Source: Caldilineaceae bacterium (GTDB lineage: Bacteria > Chloroflexota > Anaerolineae > Caldilineales > Caldilineaceae). Taken from it: 6,614 bases of DNA. The notes below the pieces were generated by a model. The model saw only the letters and a list, made by a program, of their open reading frames with translations, did not search any database and was not told the DNA's origin. Both the position numbers and the translations under genes were made by a program. This document shows positions 5,447-6,614 of this stretch, in pieces; position 1 is the first letter of the stretch, and every line of letters starts with the position of its first letter. The stretch spans positions 1-6,614 of the forward strand of contig JAAUPU010000170.1 of NCBI GenBank assembly GCA_012032975.1. The letters run 5' to 3'.

Positions 5447-6614
5447 ATGGAACCTCACGAGAAGATATCGCCAGCGTTCGAGCCTTATATGGCCAACAGC
5501 AAACGGGGCGAAAAATGTGAAGCAGTTGTCGTTTTTGGCCCGCTGGCGCCTGAGGAAGAACGCCCGGCTGTCGCGCTGCGCGCGCATTCAGCGCAGCGAT
5601 CTGCATTCATCCAAGCCCGCCAGAAGCGCCAGCAGACCATCACGGCTGAAGCCCTCGCAAAGTGTCAGGCATCCCAGCCCGATGTAATAGCGATCAGCAT
5701 CGGCGCCACCGCGTTGCCTGTCGCCACAGTCGAAGTGAACCAACGTTCTCTGCTTCAATTGGCGGAGCAGCCCCGCGTGGTCGCGATCATGCCCAACCAG
5801 CCCATCTTTCTCATCGAGCCGACCCAGGTGACCAATGACGACCTTGGCAAACAGGAAAGCAAGAAAGGGATGACCTGGGGGCTGGAGCAGCTCGAAATCC
5901 CCAAAGTTTGGGAGCGTACGCAGGGAGCGGGTGTGCGCGTCGCGGTGCTGGATACCGGCGTCTTCAGCCAACACGAAGCGCTCGCCGGTCGAGTCACAGA
6001 CTACACCCTGATCGACCCGCTGGGGCGTCGCATCGCCACCACGCCCCACTTTGACGGCGGCAACCACGGCACCCATGTGTGTGGTACAATTGCCGGCGGC
6101 AAGACGGCGGCTGGCGTTTCCATCGGGGTCGCGCCGGCTGCTGAACTCCTTGTGGCCTCTGTGTTGGTAGGCAGCTCCACCTTGCGCACACTGCTGGAAG
6201 GCATCGACTGGGCCGTGGAAAACGGCGCCAACATCATCAACATGTCACTCGGTTTCAGCTACTACGAGCCACTCTTTGCCCAGGTCTTCGACATCCTGAT
6301 GCTTCAATACGATGTCTTGCCCGTCGTGGCGATCGGCAACGAAAACCACGGCAACAGCAGCTCGCCCGGCAACGCCTACAACTCGCTGGCTGCCGGTGCG
6401 GTGGAGCGCAAGCCCTATCGCAAGACAGAAGTCACCTTCTTCAGCAGCGGCGCCAGTTTGACCTACCCCGGCCCCGGCGCACCGGATCTGGTGGTCAAAC
6501 CCGATGTCGTCGCGCCGGGCGCACAGGTCTATTCGTGTGTGCCGCCAACCTCGGCAACCAGCCAGACCAGTTCGTATGCGTACATGGCTGGCACATCTAT
6601 GGCGACGCCCCACG
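5447..6614 (+). CDS. Subtilisin-like serine protease (S8 family), 3' end cut by the window
   Basis: 389 uninterrupted codons run to the window edge. The catalytic triad is in order: Asp169 (VAVLDTG), His207 (NHGTHVCG) and Ser384 (AGTSMATPH), with the oxyanion Asn298 in AIGNENHG. Residues about 24-122 (EAVVVFGPLAP through QPRVVAIMPNQPIFLIEP) resemble an inhibitor-I9-type prodomain, which folds the protease and is then cleaved. The N-terminus MEPHEKISPAFEPYMANSKR is polar and has no signal peptide, which suggests a cytoplasmic enzyme or unusual export. An in-frame ATG at 5402, inside the dehydratase gene, would add 15 polar residues and also no signal. The gene follows the dehydratase stop by 13 bases with only a weak ribosome site, so it may be co-transcribed. 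The frame is clean, unlike the three genes upstream. The domain after Ser384 is outside the window. Confidence 0.92.
   Translation, partial: MEPHEKISPAFEPYMANSKRGEKCEAVVVFGPLAPEEERPAVALRAHSAQRSAFIQARQKRQQTITAEALAKCQASQPDVIAISIGATALPVATVEVNQRSLLQLAEQPRVVAIMPNQPIFLIEPTQVTNDDLGKQESKKGMTWGLEQLEIPKVWERTQGAGVRVAVLDTGVFSQHEALAGRVTDYTLIDPLGRRIATTPHFDGGNHGTHVCGTIAGGKTAAGVSIGVAPAAELLVASVLVGSSTLRTLLEGIDWAVENGANIINMSLGFSYYEPLFAQVFDILMLQYDVLPVVAIGNENHGNSSSPGNAYNSLAAGAVERKPYRKTEVTFFSSGASLTYPGPGAPDLVVKPDVVAPGAQVYSCVPPTSATSQTSSYAYMAGTSMATPH

Overview
This 6.6 kb window is GC-rich bacterial chromosome, read here as an accessory sugar-acid or carbohydrate catabolism region that is interrupted by a toxin-antitoxin cassette and ends in a protease gene. 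No taxon-specific marker is present. The gene types, the high GC and the heptamer repeats between genes would fit an environmental Chloroflexota-like bacterium, but that is a weak inference.

Layout, left to right. Positions 1-81 hold the first 27 codons of a minus-strand gene with a clear ribosome binding site; it probably encodes a membrane protein. Positions 169-456 are the C-terminal remnant of a D-2-hydroxyacid dehydrogenase that has lost its 5' half and its catalytic Arg. Positions 481-547 are an imperfect palindrome built on CACGAA repeats. Positions 607-2537 encode a large uncharacterised protein of about 643 aa, split by one frameshift. On the minus strand, 3231-2516 is a Phd/YefM antitoxin - PIN toxin operon with its own sigma70-like promoter. 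It converges on the large gene, with mirrored stop codons inside an 11-bp hairpin. Positions 3371-4116 encode a glycerophosphodiester phosphodiesterase (one frameshift). Positions 4266-5433 encode an enolase-superfamily acid-sugar dehydratase (two frameshifts). Positions 5447-6614 are the start of a subtilisin-like serine protease without an obvious signal peptide, cut by the window end.

How the genes may work together: the dehydratase, the phosphodiesterase, the uncharacterised protein and the dehydrogenase remnant all point to uptake and breakdown of sugar acids or glycosyl/phosphodiester compounds. Their same-strand order suggests they were once one operon, with the toxin-antitoxin pair lying in it backwards.

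The most notable overall pattern is four apparent single-base losses in the three catabolic genes. Each can be explained by a run of identical bases being one base short. The frames on either side are otherwise clean, so sequencing or consensus error is at least as likely as gene decay. A second pattern is heptamer arrays (consensus near CCAWTCN) just upstream of two of the genes, one of them folded into a perfect 22-bp inverted repeat. I found no tRNA, rRNA, CRISPR array or transposase, and no stretch over 300 bases without a gene.
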